Positions 46,278 through 59,210 are shown, counted from the first letter of the stretch. The stretch: DNA of 64,000 nucleotides from Bolinopsis microptera (GCF_026151205.1 NC_087084.1:124001-188000), one strand, 5' to 3'. Notes: generated from the sequence alone by a model not told the origin. Made by a program: numbers and translations.

Positions 46278-47340
46278 CCTGTAGCAAGCTGATCAAGGAC
46301 TAAATAAAACGTAAGGCATGTTTATGCACTACTGAAAAAAAATACATTAAATTTGAAACTTGTTTCATAATTTAATTTGGAAAACACGCAGAGAAAGTGT
46401 TGACAAATTTAATAGCATATATATTTTCATATTTTTTTCATTTCATTTCATTTAATATTCTAACACATTAAAGCTCAAAAAACAACAACTTGATTAGTAA
46501 ACTGTCTTAAGATTAACACGTGATGTCCTTATAAGGGCATCACGTGACATGGTCCCTTCTTCTGCGATCAGTCGTCTGGGGTCCAAGAATTAGACTGGAG
46601 TCCAGCAGTTGCTGTAACAGTCGTACATAGGCTCCCAGCCCACCTCATACGTATCTATAGTACTGTGGCACTGGGAATTGGGGCGGTGAAATTTACCACT
46701 TTATTATAATATATATATATATATATATTTATAAATAATAAATAATAAATAGTTGTTGCTTGGTTTCCCAAAGAGAGTGCTCGACTGCAGTCAAGCAGGA
46801 GCATTATAATTCGAACAATTGAAACAAATCAAGGCACTGATGATTGGTATTGTTTTATACATATCATGAAACAGATCGTTTGCCCGCCAATTTGATTTGT
46901 TTCAATTGTTCGAATTATATATATTTATATATATATACTATGTATAGAACAAATGAAACAAAGTTCGAATGGCAAGTTCAATTTCAAGTTTCATACTATA
47001 GCAATTCAACTAAAGCAATCGTCAGGAACTTAGATTAGATCTAAAAATATTGCTCCTTCATAAACTTAACAACAGTGCATTATTCATTATTGAACTTGCC
47101 AATTGAACTTTGTTTTATTTGTTCTATACTTTGCTCCTTGACATCAAGTTGAGCACTACAGTAGTACAGATAAAGGAAATAGCACCATATTATATACTAT
47201 GTAAATAATTCATATATACATTATTTACATATATAGTCTGTGTAATTTATGTACTACGAATTATAAATAATTTGACAAGCTCATAATTAATTTGCTTAAC
47301 AAACATAGCTGCATTGTTCAGTTTGTCAGCACAGCTCTTA
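46278..47340. other. AT-rich non-coding stretch with a 30-bp CACGTG hairpin and (AT)n
   Basis: At 46517-46546 cacgtgatgtccttataagg plus gcatcacgtg forms a near-perfect palindrome with a CACGTG E-box on each side. An (AT)n run lies at about 46708-46728. 46749-46836 (gttgttgcttggtttcccaa ... gcaggagcatt) is the inverted counterpart of about 50330-50430. No coding sequence is supported. Confidence 0.7.
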
Positions 47341-47351
47341 AAATAGTTTTA

Positions 47352-47563
47352 TGTGTTGCTATGTATTCCTATGTGTTGCTATGTGTTGCTATGTGTTGCT
47401 ATGTATGCCTATGTGTTGCTATGTGTTGCTATGTATTCCTATGTGTTGCTATGTGTTGCTATGTATATTGTATTCCTATGTGTTGCTATGTGTTGCTATG
47501 TATTCCTATGTGTTGCTATGTGTTGCTATGTATTCCTATGTGTTGCTATGTGTTGCTATGACG
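47352..47563. repeat. 10-bp satellite atgtgttgct/atgtattcct
   Basis: About 20 decamers alternate between atgtgttgct and atgtattcct, with one longer spacer (atgtatattgt) at 47461. Frames through it give only Cys/Tyr/Val/Leu low-complexity peptides and are not genes. Confidence 0.95.
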
Positions 47564-48547
47564 TGTTACTATGTGATGTTAATAACTCACATTGTCAACA
47601 CACTTGTTGAGATAGTCTCCAGTAAAATCTCCAGCTCCAGCCGTCACTGCAGACAGCAGCAAGAAGGCGAGCGCAACAACACACATTCTCCACACACGAG
47701 CCATTCTATACTGAAACAGTATTAACATTTTTTACTTAAAAACACTATTATTTTTTTAAAACATCATGTCACGTGCAATTATACTGTAGTAGAACTACAC
47801 TCCTACCCGGGGGTGTAGAACACACTAAACCCCTCACCAGGAATATAACGTATTATATTCAGGAGTGTTACTATGGTTACACCACCAGGAGTAAACGATT
47901 AAACGATTAAACGATTAAACGATTAAACGATTAAACGATTCAAAAGTCAAATTACAATGGTAATGTCTGACCAGATATAAAAAATTAAATTTACCCAAAA
48001 GTCATAAAATATATAATATATACAATGAACAGTTCTGTACTGAATGGTAAAAAACGAATAGCTTGTTTAAATCGGATCTTACTTTGCATAAACATTCAAA
48101 TGAGATTGCGCTATGCGGCATGCTACTAAAAAATCTCATATCAAACCAAAGGCTTAATGGTGCTGTACCGTGTACGAGTATGGGTAAGCACCAAAATTTT
48201 TCAATTCGCTAAAATATCATCAAATTTATTAGTGAATGTTAGATGACAAATTCATTCATACAACATACACAAATAAACTTTTAACTAGTAGAACTGAACT
48301 GGTTAAACACCCTAAAAAGTAAATAATTCTATACTATTTTCGCAACTACAATTAAATAAATTTTGATTTATTGAGGTAATGTTGACATACGAAAAAATAT
48401 TATCTCTGATATTGGGATACGAAACATGTATCAAAGGTAATGATGTAACACTAACGAGAGTCGATATATTTTAATGCTGCCATGGGTTGGCAAGTCCCCA
48501 TTTATCGTAGTCCGACAGTTTTACTGCATGCTAATGTATATTTTTTA
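47564..48547. other. Non-coding stretch; short aaacgatt tandem and an X-box-like site
   Basis: 47893-47940 is six copies of the octamer aaacgatt. gttactatggttac at 47867-47880 is the complement of the X-box-like motif found near the EGF gene. No gene is visible. Confidence 0.6.
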
Positions 48548-48665
48548 CCAAAACCCAAAATTGGGTAGAGTGGACCATTGCCAGTGTCTCCCTTTCCCGG
48601 GAATGAAATGATTGATATCATGATTGACACTGGCAACGGTCCACTCTACACAATTTTGGGTTTTG
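48548..48665. mobile_element. Foldback MITE-like element
   Basis: The left arm (aaaacccaaaattgggtag, agtggaccattgccagtgtc) and the right arm (reverse complement aaaacccaaaattgtgtag, agtggaccgttgccagtgtc) are 39 bp with two mismatches, around a ~37-nt centre. A half copy is at 36345-36420, so this is a dispersed family. Confidence 0.85.
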
Positions 48666-49536
48666 TTTAAAGATATCATCCTTTTTTGGTTAATGTCATG
48701 GCAGGGGTGTCAATTGTCATGTGACCCCTGTGTCAAAATGTGAAACTGGGAACTTCATTGAATAGTGAGGTAATTTTAATATATATGTATATACTAAAGT
48801 TCTAAGTAACAGATAGCTAAAAACTTAACAATAATATCGTAAATTTTGGTATGTGTATATTTTATGTAGTTTAATAAGCATGTGAAGTTTTAGAAGATTT
48901 TAAGTCAAACTCTGATCAAAACGGGACTCCAAAGTTGATAAAAATAGTAAAAACTTCAGTGATTTTTGCGATTTCTCATGGATATCAGTCAACAAATTAC
49001 GCAGTAACCCCGAGAAGTTTATAACTCAAAACGTTAAAAAATAACCCTCGTTATACGCACATTGTCGTGCTAACCCTAAAATGTTTCTCTATTTGTAAAA
49101 CTAAAGATGACAAAATAATGAATTATATCAATAATTTTGGAGGGGGTTCTCAAAGATAAAATTGATTATAGAAGCTGTTGTTTTAAAAGCTTTTGTAAGA
49201 CCATCTCTAAACTAGTTTCTGTTAATATTTTTCAGCTGATAAGAGCGCTGTGATAGTACTTACGCAAGATCGAAGATGAACTGAGCAAGCCACGACAAAG
49301 TCGTTACAAAATACGGCGTATTTTCAATATGCACGAAAATGTCCTCATTTTCGAAACTTCATCAGGCTGATTAAAAAAATGATTGGACAGCGAATATTAT
49401 AGACTTGCTGCCCCGCAATGATAAAAATGAACAATTTCGAACAATCTTGTTCAAAAAGAAGTATGCTTTAACAATAAGGTTGTCTGAAAAGATGAGAGTT
49501 AAATAATTAATTTGAAGACATACAACTGAGAGAGAT
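48666..49536. other. Non-coding stretch, nothing recognised
   Basis: AT-rich, with no supported coding frame, RNA gene or tandem repeat. Confidence 0.5.
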
Positions 49537-49820
<284 letters not shown>

Positions 49821-49864
49821 TTGGTTGGAATAGGAGGTGGAGGTGTAGCTATGCTTTTTCGTGG

Positions 49865-50005
49865 CATGATCGGACCTTTACCGATAGTTGAAATATTTGA
49901 CATCTAGCGTATCTATAGCATCATTTCACGCTAGATGACGCTAGATACTGATAACGCTAGATATCGCTAGATGTCTTTCAACTATCTGCAAAGGTCCGCA
50001 TGATC
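49865..50005. mobile_element. Small foldback element with CGCTAGAT motifs
   Basis: The left arm gatcggacctttaccgatag, then ttgaaatatttgacatctag, mirrors the right arm (complement gatcatgcggacctttgcag, atagttgaaagacatctagc). The centre contains several gctagat copies. It resembles a MITE; no target duplication was identified. Confidence 0.7.
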
Positions 50006-50077
50006 CAGTTAAAGTGTAATAGTAAGTATAATAAATTTTGTCAAGTAATGGAGTCACGTCTAAAATCCCGACTAGAT

Positions 50078-50287
50078 AAGTAAGGCTTGTCAATATATAC
50101 CGATCTCCAAGAAGGCCGGTACACGGACTGTGCCTTCCTAGAAGAATTTGAAGATTACTTTAAAGACCTCACAGTCACAGTGAAGTCTGGTTCTCCAGCT
50201 GGAGACTTTAACTTTCATATGGAACACTATCCAAAGAACCAACTCTTAGAGGAGTGTGACTTATGCCAACATGTTCCACTCGTTTGT
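50078..50287 (+). pseudogene. LINE endonuclease fragment
   Basis: The plus frame reads FLEEFEDYFKDLTVTV, then GDFNFHMEHYP and CDLCQHVPL. FxEEFxDxLxxL...GDFNFHxD...LxQHV is the central part of the AP-type endonuclease of CR1/L2-like LINEs. Both ends are missing. The 3' side ends abruptly in a decamer repeat at 50284. Confidence 0.65.
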
Positions 50288-50352
50288 ATTGATTTGTAAT
50301 GATTTGTATTGATTTGTATTGATTTGTATTGATTTGTATTGATTTGTATCGA
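50284..50352. repeat. 10-bp repeat gtattgattt
   Basis: Six to seven copies of gtattgattt, followed by the inverted relative of 46749-46836 (to about 50430), which reads gcaggagcatt and gtttcccaa on the minus strand. Confidence 0.9.
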
Positions 50353-50620
50353 TTGTTTCACTTTTTTGAAATATAATGCTCCTGCTTGTCTGCAGTTGAG
50401 CACTTTTGGGAAACAAAGCAACAACTAATAATTGCATAAATCATTAGGTGAGAATCAGCAGGGGTGTCCCGCTTCCTACACCCCTGGGAGTCAGTGTATA
50501 ATTCTTGTTGTGAAATAATGTGTCCTTATAGTTATACATTATGCAGCAATAGGACGCAGCGGGTGGCCGACAACTGAACTCAATTGAACATAATTCCCAC
50601 TTACCAATCAGCTTAATTTG

Positions 50621-50839
50621 TTAGGGTTAGGGTTAGGGTTAGGGTTAGGGTTAGGGTTAGGGTTAGGGTTATGGTTAGGGTTAGGGTTAGGGTTAGAGTT
50701 AGGGTTAGAGTTAGGGTTAGGGTTAGGGTTAGGGTTAGGGTTAGGGTTAGGGTTAGGGTTAGGGTTAGGGTTAGGGTTAGGGTTAGGGTTAGGGTTAGGG
50801 TTAGGGTTAGGGTTAGGGTTAGGGTTAGGGTTAGGGTTA
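50621..50839. repeat. Interstitial telomere-type (TTAGGG)n, about 36 copies
   Basis: TTAGGG repeats with only three variant units (atggtt near 50670, agagtt near 50695 and 50707). This is the common metazoan telomere unit; its position inside the sequence means an interstitial array. Confidence 0.98.
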
Positions 50840-50845
50840 ATCTAA

Positions 50846-51488
50846 ATGTCTTAATTGGGTTCAGTTGTCCGGTAGCCGACGCAGCGAAGAAGTTTCAAGT
50901 TGTGGAAAATGAAACCTCTTATAAATATAAATTGCTAACAGAATTCTATTAAAATTCCATCAATCTTATAAAATCTTCCTTTGGGAGCTAAGGTTGAGTA
51001 CTACTACTACTACTACTACTACCAGGCCAGTCAAATCATTGTGACTGAAACTCTGGTTCAGTTGTGACATTTAAAGCAATTCAGAACAGTTATAATAGAG
51101 CACGTGCAGCGCAGGGAACCATGCTGCACGTGCAGACACTAAGTAATCAGATCAGGACCTGGTCCGCTAAAAAAAGCTGCAACCAATGGTTATCATAGTG
51201 ACTATACAATTAGGAAACCTCTGGTGTATCACAGATTCGGTTAATAACCCGATGAAATTTATTCACAGCTCGTTTTTTAAAGAGATCGGGCACCTGCAGG
51301 GAACACGTGATGACCATAAAAGGATATACCCGGGCGCTGGTCATGTAGCTAGACATTTTAATTTACTTTTTGTCTTGATTAAACTGAAACAATTCTTTCA
51401 ATTTTATAGATTGGATGGTGGTGTAGATGTAGTTGTGTCTAAAAAACTGCAGCATGGCTTTAAAATTCAGTACTACTGTGGTACAAAT
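50846..51488. other. Non-coding stretch with an (ACT)n tract and a 10-bp-stem hairpin
   Basis: (ACT)n lies at about 51000-51021. At about 51100-51131 cacgtgcagc and gctgcacgtg form a 10-bp stem around gcagggaaccat. A 107-codon frame at 51186 shows no recognised features and ends in the minisatellite. Confidence 0.55.
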
Positions 51489-54400
51489 ATAAAGGGGGGA
51501 CTACTGTAGTACCAGTTATAGAGGGGGACTACTGTAATACCAGTTATAGAGGGGACTACAGTAGTACCAGTTATAGAGGGGGACTACAGTAGTACCAGTT
51601 ATAGAGAGGGACTACTGTAGTACCAGTTATAGAGGGGGACTACTGTAGTACCTATTATAGAGGGGGACTACTGTAGTATCAGTTATAGAGGGGGACTACT
51701 GTAGTACCAGTTAAAGAGGGGACTACTGTAGTACCAGTTATAGAGGGGGACTACTGTAGTACCAGTTATAGAGGGGGACTACTGTTGTACCAGTTATAGA
51801 GGGGGACTACTGTAGTACCAGTTACAGAGGGGGACTACTGTAGTACCAGTTAAAGAGGGGACTACTGTAGTATCAGTTATAGAGGGGACTACTGTAGTAC
51901 CAGTTATAGAGGGGGACTACTGTAGTACCAGTTATAGAGGGGGACTACAGTAGTACCAGTTATAGAGGGGGACTACTGTAGTACCAGTTATAGAGGGGGA
52001 CTACTGTAGTACCAGTTATAGAGGGGACTACTGTAGTACCAGTTATAGAGGGGGACTACAGTAGTACCAGTTATAGAGAGGACTACTGTAGTACCAGTTA
52101 TAGAGGGGACTACTGTAGTACCAGTTATAGAGGGGGACTACTGTAGTACCAGTTAAAGAGGGGACTACTGTAGTATCAGTTATAGAGGGGACTACTGTAG
52201 TACCAGTTATAGAGGGGACTACTGTAGTACCAGTTATAGAGAGGGACTGCTGTAGTACCAGTTATAGAGGGGACTACTGTAGTACCAGTTATAGAGAAGG
52301 ACTACTGTAGTACCAGTTATAGAGGGGGACTACTGTAGTATCAGTTATAGAGGGGGACTACTGTAGTACCAGTTATAGAGGGGGACTACTGTAGTACCAG
52401 TTATAGAGGGGGACTACTGTAGTACCAGTTATAGAGGGGAACTACTGTAGTATCAGTTATAGAGGGGGACTACTGTAGTACCTATTATAGAGGGTGACTA
52501 CTGTAGTATCAGTTATAGAGGGGGACTACTGTAGTACCAGTTATAGAGGGGGACTACTGTAGTATCAGTTATAGAGGGGGACTACTGTAGTACCAGTTAT
52601 AGAGGGGGACTACTGTAGTACCAGTTATAGAGGGGGACTACTGTAGTATCAGTTATAGAGGGGGACTACTGTAGTACCAGTTATAGAGGGGGACTACTGT
52701 AGTACCAGTTATAGAGGGGGACTACTGTAATATCAGTTATACAGGGGGACTACTGTAGTACCAGTTATAGAGGGGGACTACTGTAGTACCAGTTATAGAG
52801 GGGGACTACTGTAGTACCAGTTATAGAGGGGGACTACTGTAGTACCAGTTAAAGAGGGGACTACTGTAGTATCAGTTATAGAGGGGACTACTGTAGTACC
52901 AGTTATAGAGGGGACTACTGTAGTACCAGTTATAGAGAGGGACTGCTGTAGTACCAGTTATAGAGGGGAACTACTGTAGTACCAGTTATAGAGGGGGACT
53001 ACTGTAGTACCAGTTATAGAGTGGGACTACTGTAGTATCAGTTATAGAGGGGGACTACTGTAGTACCAGTTATAGAGGGGGACTACTGTAATACCAGTTA
53101 TAGAGGGGGACTACTGTAGTACCAGTTATAGAGGGGGACTACTGTAGTATCAGTTATAGAGGGGGACTACTGTAGTACCTATTATAGAGGGGGACTACTG
53201 TAGTATCAGTTATAGAGGGGGACTACTGTAGTACCAGTTATAGAGGGGGACTACTGTAGTATCAGTTATAGAGGGGGACTACTGTAGTATCAGTTATAGA
53301 GGGGGACTACTGTAGTACCAGTTATAGAGGGGGACTACTGTAGTATCAGTTATAGAGGGGGACTACTGTAGTACCAGTTATAGAGGGGGACTACTGTAGT
53401 ACCAGTTATAGAGGGGGACTACTGTAGTACCAGTTATAGAGGGGGACTACTGTAGTATCAGTTATAGAGGGGGACTACTGTAGTACCAGTTATAGAGGGG
53501 GACTACTGTAGTACCAGTTATAGAGGGGGACTACTGTAGTACCAGTTATAGAGGGGGACTACTGTAGTATCAGTTATAGAGGGGGACTACTGTAGTACCA
53601 GTTATAGAGGGGGACTACTGTAGTATCAGTTATAGAGGGGGACTACTGTAGTACCAGTTATAGAGAGGGGCTACTGTAGTACCAGTTATATAGGGGGACT
53701 ACTGTAGTACCAGTTATAGAGGGGGACTACTGTAGTATCAGTTATAGAGGGGACTACTGTAGTACCAGTTATAGAGGGGGACTACTGTAGTACCAGTTAT
53801 AGAGAGGGACTACTGTAGTACCAGTTATAGAGGGGGACTACTGTAGTACCAGTTATAGAGGGGACTACTGTAGCACCAGTTATAGAGGGGGACTACTGTA
53901 GTACCAGTTATAGAGGGGGGACTACTGTAGTACCAGTTATAGAGGGGGACTACTGTAGTACCAGTTATAGAGGGGACTACTGTAGCACCAGTTATAGAGG
54001 GGGACTACTGTAGCACCAGTTATATAGGGGACTACTGTAGTACCAGTTATAGAGGGGGACTACTGTAGTACCAGTTATAGAGGGGGACTACTGTAGTACC
54101 AGTTATAGAGGGGGACTACTGTAGTACCAGTTATAGAGGGGGACTACTGTAGTACCAGTTATAGAGGGGGACTACTGTAGTACCAGTTATAGAGGGGACT
54201 ACTGTAGTACCAGTTATAGAGGGGGACTACTGTAGTACCAGTTATAGAGGGGGACTACTGTAGTACCAGTTATAGAGGGGGACTACTGTAGTACCAGTTA
54301 TAGAGGGGGACTACTGTAGTACCAGTTATAGAGGGGGACTACTGTAGTACCAGTTATAGAGGGGGACTACTGTAGTACCAGTTATAGAGGGGGACTACTG

Positions 54401-54946
54401 TAGTACCAGTTATAGAGGGGGACTACTGTAGTACCAGTTATAGAGGGGGACTACTGTAGTACCAGTTATAGAGGGGGACTAATGTAGTACCAGTTATAGA
54501 GGGGGACTACTGTAGTACCAGTTATAGAGGGGGACTACTGTAGTACCAGTTATAGAGGTGGACTAATGTAGTACCAGTTATAGAGGGGGACTACAGTAGT
54601 ACCAGTTATAGAGGGGGACTACTGTAGTTCCAGTTATAGAGGGGACTACTGTAGTATCAGTTATAGAGGGGGACTACTGTAGTACCAGTTATAGAGGGGG
54701 ACTACTGTAGTACCAGTTATATAGGGGGACTACTGTAGTACCAGTTATAGAGGGGACTAATGTAGTACCAGTTATAGAGGGGGACTACTGTAGTACCAGT
54801 TATAGAGGGGACTACTGTAGTACCAGTTATAGAGGGGGACTACTGTAGTACCAGTTATAGAGGGGGACTACTGTAGTACCAGTTATAGAGGGGACTACTG
54901 TAGTACCAGTTATAGAGGGGGACTACTGTAGTACCAGTTATAGAGG
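51489..54946. repeat. 28-bp minisatellite, first block (~3.5 kb, about 125 units)
   Basis: The unit is gtaccagttatagaggggga plus ctactgta. The G run varies from 4 to 6, and ctactgta/ctacagta, agtacc/agtatc and atagag/aaagag variants are scattered. The same unit makes up 61272-64000. Confidence 0.98.
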
Positions 54947-54949
54947 GGG

Positions 54950-55638
54950 AAGTAATGATGTTATAATGCACCTTGATGATGTATTTTCACGATTCGGTTT
55001 ACCCGAGAGTATTATGAGTGATGGTGATCCTCTGTATATGTAGTAGATTTAAAACTTTTTGTGTTAACAATGAGATTGATCACGATTTTAGTTCTGCTAG
55101 ATACCCGCAATCGAATGGACAGAGTGAAAGAAGCATCCAACATATCAAAAACATGTTAAGAAAGTGTGCTGCAGATGGCAGTGATATTAAGAAAGGTTTA
55201 CTAATATATAGGACTACACCCCTAGATAGTAAACTGTCAAGCCCTGCTATCTTGTTTTTTAATCGTAAGCTAAGAACTAACTTACCCATGTTAAACGTAA
55301 CAACTGATAGTGATATTGAAAACAGGAAGATGTTAAAGTGCAGGCAGGAGAAATCAAGTGATTTCTATAACAGACACGTAAGAAATGAGGTAAGAAGAGA
55401 GTTTAAAGAAGGTGACTTAGTGCAGTTCAAAAACTTTAATGGAGACCGAAATTGGCATCCAGGCCAAATAATTTCAGTTCGCAACCCTGATCGCTCATAC
55501 ACTCTGCAAAACAAGTTTGGCAACTTGGTAAACAGAAACCGAAGACTTATGTTACATGATAGAGCTAGTAAGGAGATGAGATATGATATAGATTTACCTG
55601 AAAACCAAGTTGCCACACCAAGTATGGTTACAAAACCA
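54950..55638 (+). pseudogene. Second Gypsy integrase fragment
   Basis: It begins directly at the minisatellite edge with DDVFSRFGLPESIMSDGDPL (an integrase core piece holding the second Asp region), then after two stops RFKTFCVNNEID, SSARYPQSNGQSERSIQHIK and FKEGDLVQFKNFNGDRNWHP. It is nearly identical to 41460-42075 but includes core sequence deleted there. It is interrupted at 55639 within the last codons; its 3' end (ENFILHLDV, non-coding tail and LTR) resumes at 59259. Confidence 0.85.
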
Positions 55639-55665
55639 ACCGTACCGAACCCGGCGTTTGTCCCT

Positions 55666-56967
55666 GGATGAGGGGACCTTAGAAAAAGTTTTTTTCTCGT
55701 GCAAATCCTTTTATTACATTAATCGTATAAACCACTTTAGTGAAATCCGCAAAGTTGTATTTCATTCGCGCGCCGAGATATCCAGCCAAAACAATTTGAA
55801 CCTGTGACGTCAATTATGTGAGTTGCTCTGATCCGCGCATATAGAAATACAGGTAAAATGAGCGTGCGGGCCGACTAAATAACTAATTAAGAATAAATTA
55901 ACAATTTACGATACTAACGAGCCTATAACCAATGGAGAGGAGACTTTATATGACCGGTTGAAAAAAGAATTATCACCCTACGATAACCATGAGCCGAGAT
56001 ACACCTGGAATAAGATTGAAGTCACACAGAAAGGCATGTAAATTATGTATATTTATAGCTCCTAACGCGACGTAACACCTAGCAACTCCCTGTTTCGTAC
56101 CACAGTTGATATATCAACATGTCATATCAACACAACACGGTCCTAATAAAAATGGATCGGGTAGGTATGAAATGCATGTCTTCATTCCAGTTGGACAAGC
56201 ACCAAGCACCAAGCTTTTAAGTTCTAACTCACTATGTGACACGACTTATAACGTAAGCAAGATTTGCAACTACTACACCAAGCAATATTATACAATAATG
56301 TTATACCAAGCATAGCAGACGAACACATCCACATTCGTTACGCTTTACACTCAAGTCACAGCAAACTAAAACGGTAAATTATAAATGAGTGTACAACTAA
56401 AGGCCGGTACACGCGCAGTGTCAAACCGCACGTGCGTACTCAGATAGGACTAGAGGCGCCAAGGGCCAACTAGTAAAATGTCTTCTACTACATCATACAT
56501 TCTTTTTAATTGTGTCCATATCGGGTTTCAAACAAGTCAAAACAAAATAGCAGTTTGTGGTTTAGTTAGCGGATGCTACTTATCTTTGCTATTTATAAAT
56601 AGAAATACCTACTACAACTACAAGAAAGCCTTTCTGAGTTACATTTAACTATTATTATTAAAGAGAATTATTCGTAACTTAGACTAATTCAGTGCAACCA
56701 AAGATACCGCTCTCGCAAACGCCAAAGGTAACACGACGTAATTAAAACAGAACAGAACAAAATGTTGACACGAGCAAAAGGTGCGCGCGCACGTTGGTCT
56801 TAACACATAAGTGACGTCACAGCCCAAAATTGCTATCAGCCAATAGGAGCGCGGCGTGATATTGCACGAATTATCGATTTCACAGTCCGGCGTATTTTTT
56901 GATTCTACACACTTTCACAGGACTTAAACGCGAATATTTGGAAGTAAATTCTAAGGTCCCCTCATCC
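55666..56967. mobile_element. Non-autonomous TIR element, 1.3 kb
   Basis: It has perfect 19-bp terminal inverted repeats, ggatgaggggaccttagaa at 55666 and its complement ending at 56967. There is no coding sequence. I could not identify a target duplication. Near the right end (about 56812-56855) are a CRE (tgacgtca), a CCAAT box (agccaatagg) and gcgcgg, a promoter-like cluster. Confidence 0.75.
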
Positions 56968-57215
56968 TTAAGCCCCCCTGCACCGCTCACAGCGATCGAC
57001 CAGGAAACCAGAGTTTTATGGTAATCCTGTGGCCCTTTAAAGTTGAACTAAATATTGAGGCTTAGTTTACAGCCAATGCTAGTTAATTGTTTTATAAAGA
57101 TTGATATTTCTACTTTATTCTCACAGAGTTTTATAAGATTTGTAATTCCGATATTATAACTTATTCAGATTTTCATGCGTAGTTATATCAGAGAGTTTCA
57201 CGATTTACAGAATTA

Positions 57216-59210
57216 TTGAAGAACCGTAAGGAATTTAGGCGTAAAGACCCTAATTCGAACACTAACAGGTCAGAGTATTCTAGATTGAATAAGCTCTTTA
57301 AAAAAAGTAGCAAGGTGGACGATAACAACTGGGCACGTAGAATGGCCAATGACTTGGAAGAAGCTGCGAGAAAAGGTCAGCAACGTGAGGTATGGCAGAA
57401 GATCAATGTCATATCTGGAAAGAAGAAGAAGCAGTCAACTGCAGTTAGAGACGTACCTGGCCAGTTGATTGCCGACCCTCATGCCCAGAAAGAAAGGTGG
57501 AAAGAGCACTTCTCTAGGCTATTGAACCCTCCCCCGCAAGAGGCCAATATTTCTGACCTAGACAACATCCCTCCGCAACCCAGTTTTGACGACCTTTCCG
57601 ATTCGGATGAGGCTCCTACAAGAAACGAGATTGTTGATGCCCTCAAAAAACTCAAGAATCACAAAAGTCCAGGAGTGGATGGTATCACCAACGAGCAACT
57701 TAAGTATGGACAGGATGGGTTGGTTGATCAACTAGTTGTGTTGTTCAAGAAAGTGTGGGAAGATGAGAAGATTCCTGAGGATTGGTCCAAAGGTGTTATT
57801 ATCATCGTTGGAAAGAAAGGTGACACCTCTCATTGCGCTAACAACAGAGGCATTACATTAAGATCCACAGCCTCGAAGCTCCTGCAGATGATACTCCTGC
57901 GGAGACTTAGCAATGGCATGGAAAAATTTCTTCGGGAGAATCAAAGTGGTTTTAGACAGAATCGCTCATGTATTGACCAGGTTTATTCACTCCGCTGTAT
58001 TATACACCAATGCATTGAGTATAATATTCCTCTGTATATTAATTTTGTTGATTTCAAAGCAGCTTTTGATTCGATTGACAGGCAGTTCATTTGGAGAAGT
58101 ATGCAGCACTACGGCTTACCTGACAAGTACATTAGAATTATGAAGGCGTTCTTCACTCACGCAGTTAGTGCTGTTAGGGTCAATGGAGAGGTTTCAGGTT
58201 GGTTTGATGTCAACTCGGGAACTGGGCAAGGTGATATACAGGGACCACCAGTCTTCAACTTTTGTTTGAATTTTTCGGCATACCTTATGGAACTAAACAA
58301 AGTCATTAGCAAGGGGGCTTTATTACAGCTGCCAGCCCCCGGGGTAGAAGAGAAACATCTCTTGGACACTGATTACGCTGATGTCATGGCCATGTTAGAT
58401 AACTCAAAAGAGGGGCTGCAGGAAACTACTGACCTTCTCTGCAAATACAGTGCCTATGCGGGTCTGAAGATTAATGCTGGCAAAACACAGAGCATGGTTG
58501 TCAGCAAAAGTGCATCGCAGAGGCCGTATTCTAAAGACGACACTATGGACATCAATGTGGAAGGTCTCCCAATACAGCAGGTCAGCAATTTCACTTACTT
58601 GGGTGCAATCATCAGTGCGAATGGAACAATTGACAAAGAACTATCAGCTCGAATTCGAAAGGGATCTGGGGCATTCTATCAGCTTAGCAGTATATGGTAC
58701 AGTCGCAGCATTAAGACTCCAACTAAAATCAGGATTTACAAAGCGGCTGTGCTCACTATACTGCTTTATGGAAGTGAGGTATGGAATACCACACAGACGC
58801 AGATGAAAAGATTTGAGGTGTTCCATCATAGATGTCTGAGGAGAATCCTGAAAATCAAATGGTTTTATCATGTATCTAATGCTGATGTACTTAAGCGGGC
58901 TAACATCGCCCCTGTTGATACTTTCGTACGAGCAGCTAGACTCCGATGGTTTGGCCATGTGGTGAGGATGCCAGAAGAAAGAATACCCAACTATCTTCTG
59001 CACTGGATCCCAAAGCATGGTAAAAGGTCAAGAGGTAGACCTCGGAAAAACTGGTTGTCATGTGTCCGGGAGGATGCAGCAATCTTCACAGGTGTCGATA
59101 ACATCACGATAGAAGATGCAGAACAACAAGCTACAGACAGGGTTCACTGGAGAGGTCTAATACACCGGAGAAAGGAGTTACTATGTGGTGCAGGCCACTC
59201 CAACGACTAG
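57216..59210 (+). CDS. LINE reverse transcriptase ORF, uninterrupted 664 codons, catalytic box altered
   Basis: An unbroken frame with a full RT: KNHKSPGVDGITNEQLKYG, then SKGVIIIVGKKGDTS, NNRGITLRSTASKLLQ, ENQSGFRQNRSCIDQVYSL, FVDFKAAFDSIDRQFIW (box A Asp), GTGQGDIQGPPVFNFCLNF (box B) and DTDYADVMAML (box C). The usual YADD is YADV: codon 390 (58383-58385) is GTC, so the second Asp is lost. The C-terminal part includes LLYGSEVWNTTQTQMKRFEV, HHRCLRRIL and AARLRWFGHVVRMPEERIPN, ending GHSND. No endonuclease is visible upstream, so it is 5'-truncated and the ATG may not be the real start. It is the same family as the fragment at 1-345 and shares its 3' tail (ggaggagacct). The RT would probably be inactive. 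Confidence 0.85.
   Translation: MKNRKEFRRKDPNSNTNRSEYSRLNKLFKKSSKVDDNNWARRMANDLEEAARKGQQREVWQKINVISGKKKKQSTAVRDVPGQLIADPHAQKERWKEHFSRLLNPPPQEANISDLDNIPPQPSFDDLSDSDEAPTRNEIVDALKKLKNHKSPGVDGITNEQLKYGQDGLVDQLVVLFKKVWEDEKIPEDWSKGVIIIVGKKGDTSHCANNRGITLRSTASKLLQMILLRRLSNGMEKFLRENQSGFRQNRSCIDQVYSLRCIIHQCIEYNIPLYINFVDFKAAFDSIDRQFIWRSMQHYGLPDKYIRIMKAFFTHAVSAVRVNGEVSGWFDVNSGTGQGDIQGPPVFNFCLNFSAYLMELNKVISKGALLQLPAPGVEEKHLLDTDYADVMAMLDNSKEGLQETTDLLCKYSAYAGLKINAGKTQSMVVSKSASQRPYSKDDTMDINVEGLPIQQVSNFTYLGAIISANGTIDKELSARIRKGSGAFYQLSSIWYSRSIKTPTKIRIYKAAVLTILLYGSEVWNTTQTQMKRFEVFHHRCLRRILKIKWFYHVSNADVLKRANIAPVDTFVRAARLRWFGHVVRMPEERIPNYLLHWIPKHGKRSRGRPRKNWLSCVREDAAIFTGVDNITIEDAEQQATDRVHWRGLIHRRKELLCGAGHSND

Noticed and set aside
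47292-47725. Cys/Tyr/Leu-rich frames (CCYVLLC)
   Set aside because: These are readings of the decamer satellite in three frames.
50618-50952. Gly-Leu and Val-Arg repeat frames
   Set aside because: These are readings of (TTAGGG)n.
51186-51509. 107-codon plus-strand frame
   Set aside because: No recognisable motif, and its end is read from the minisatellite.
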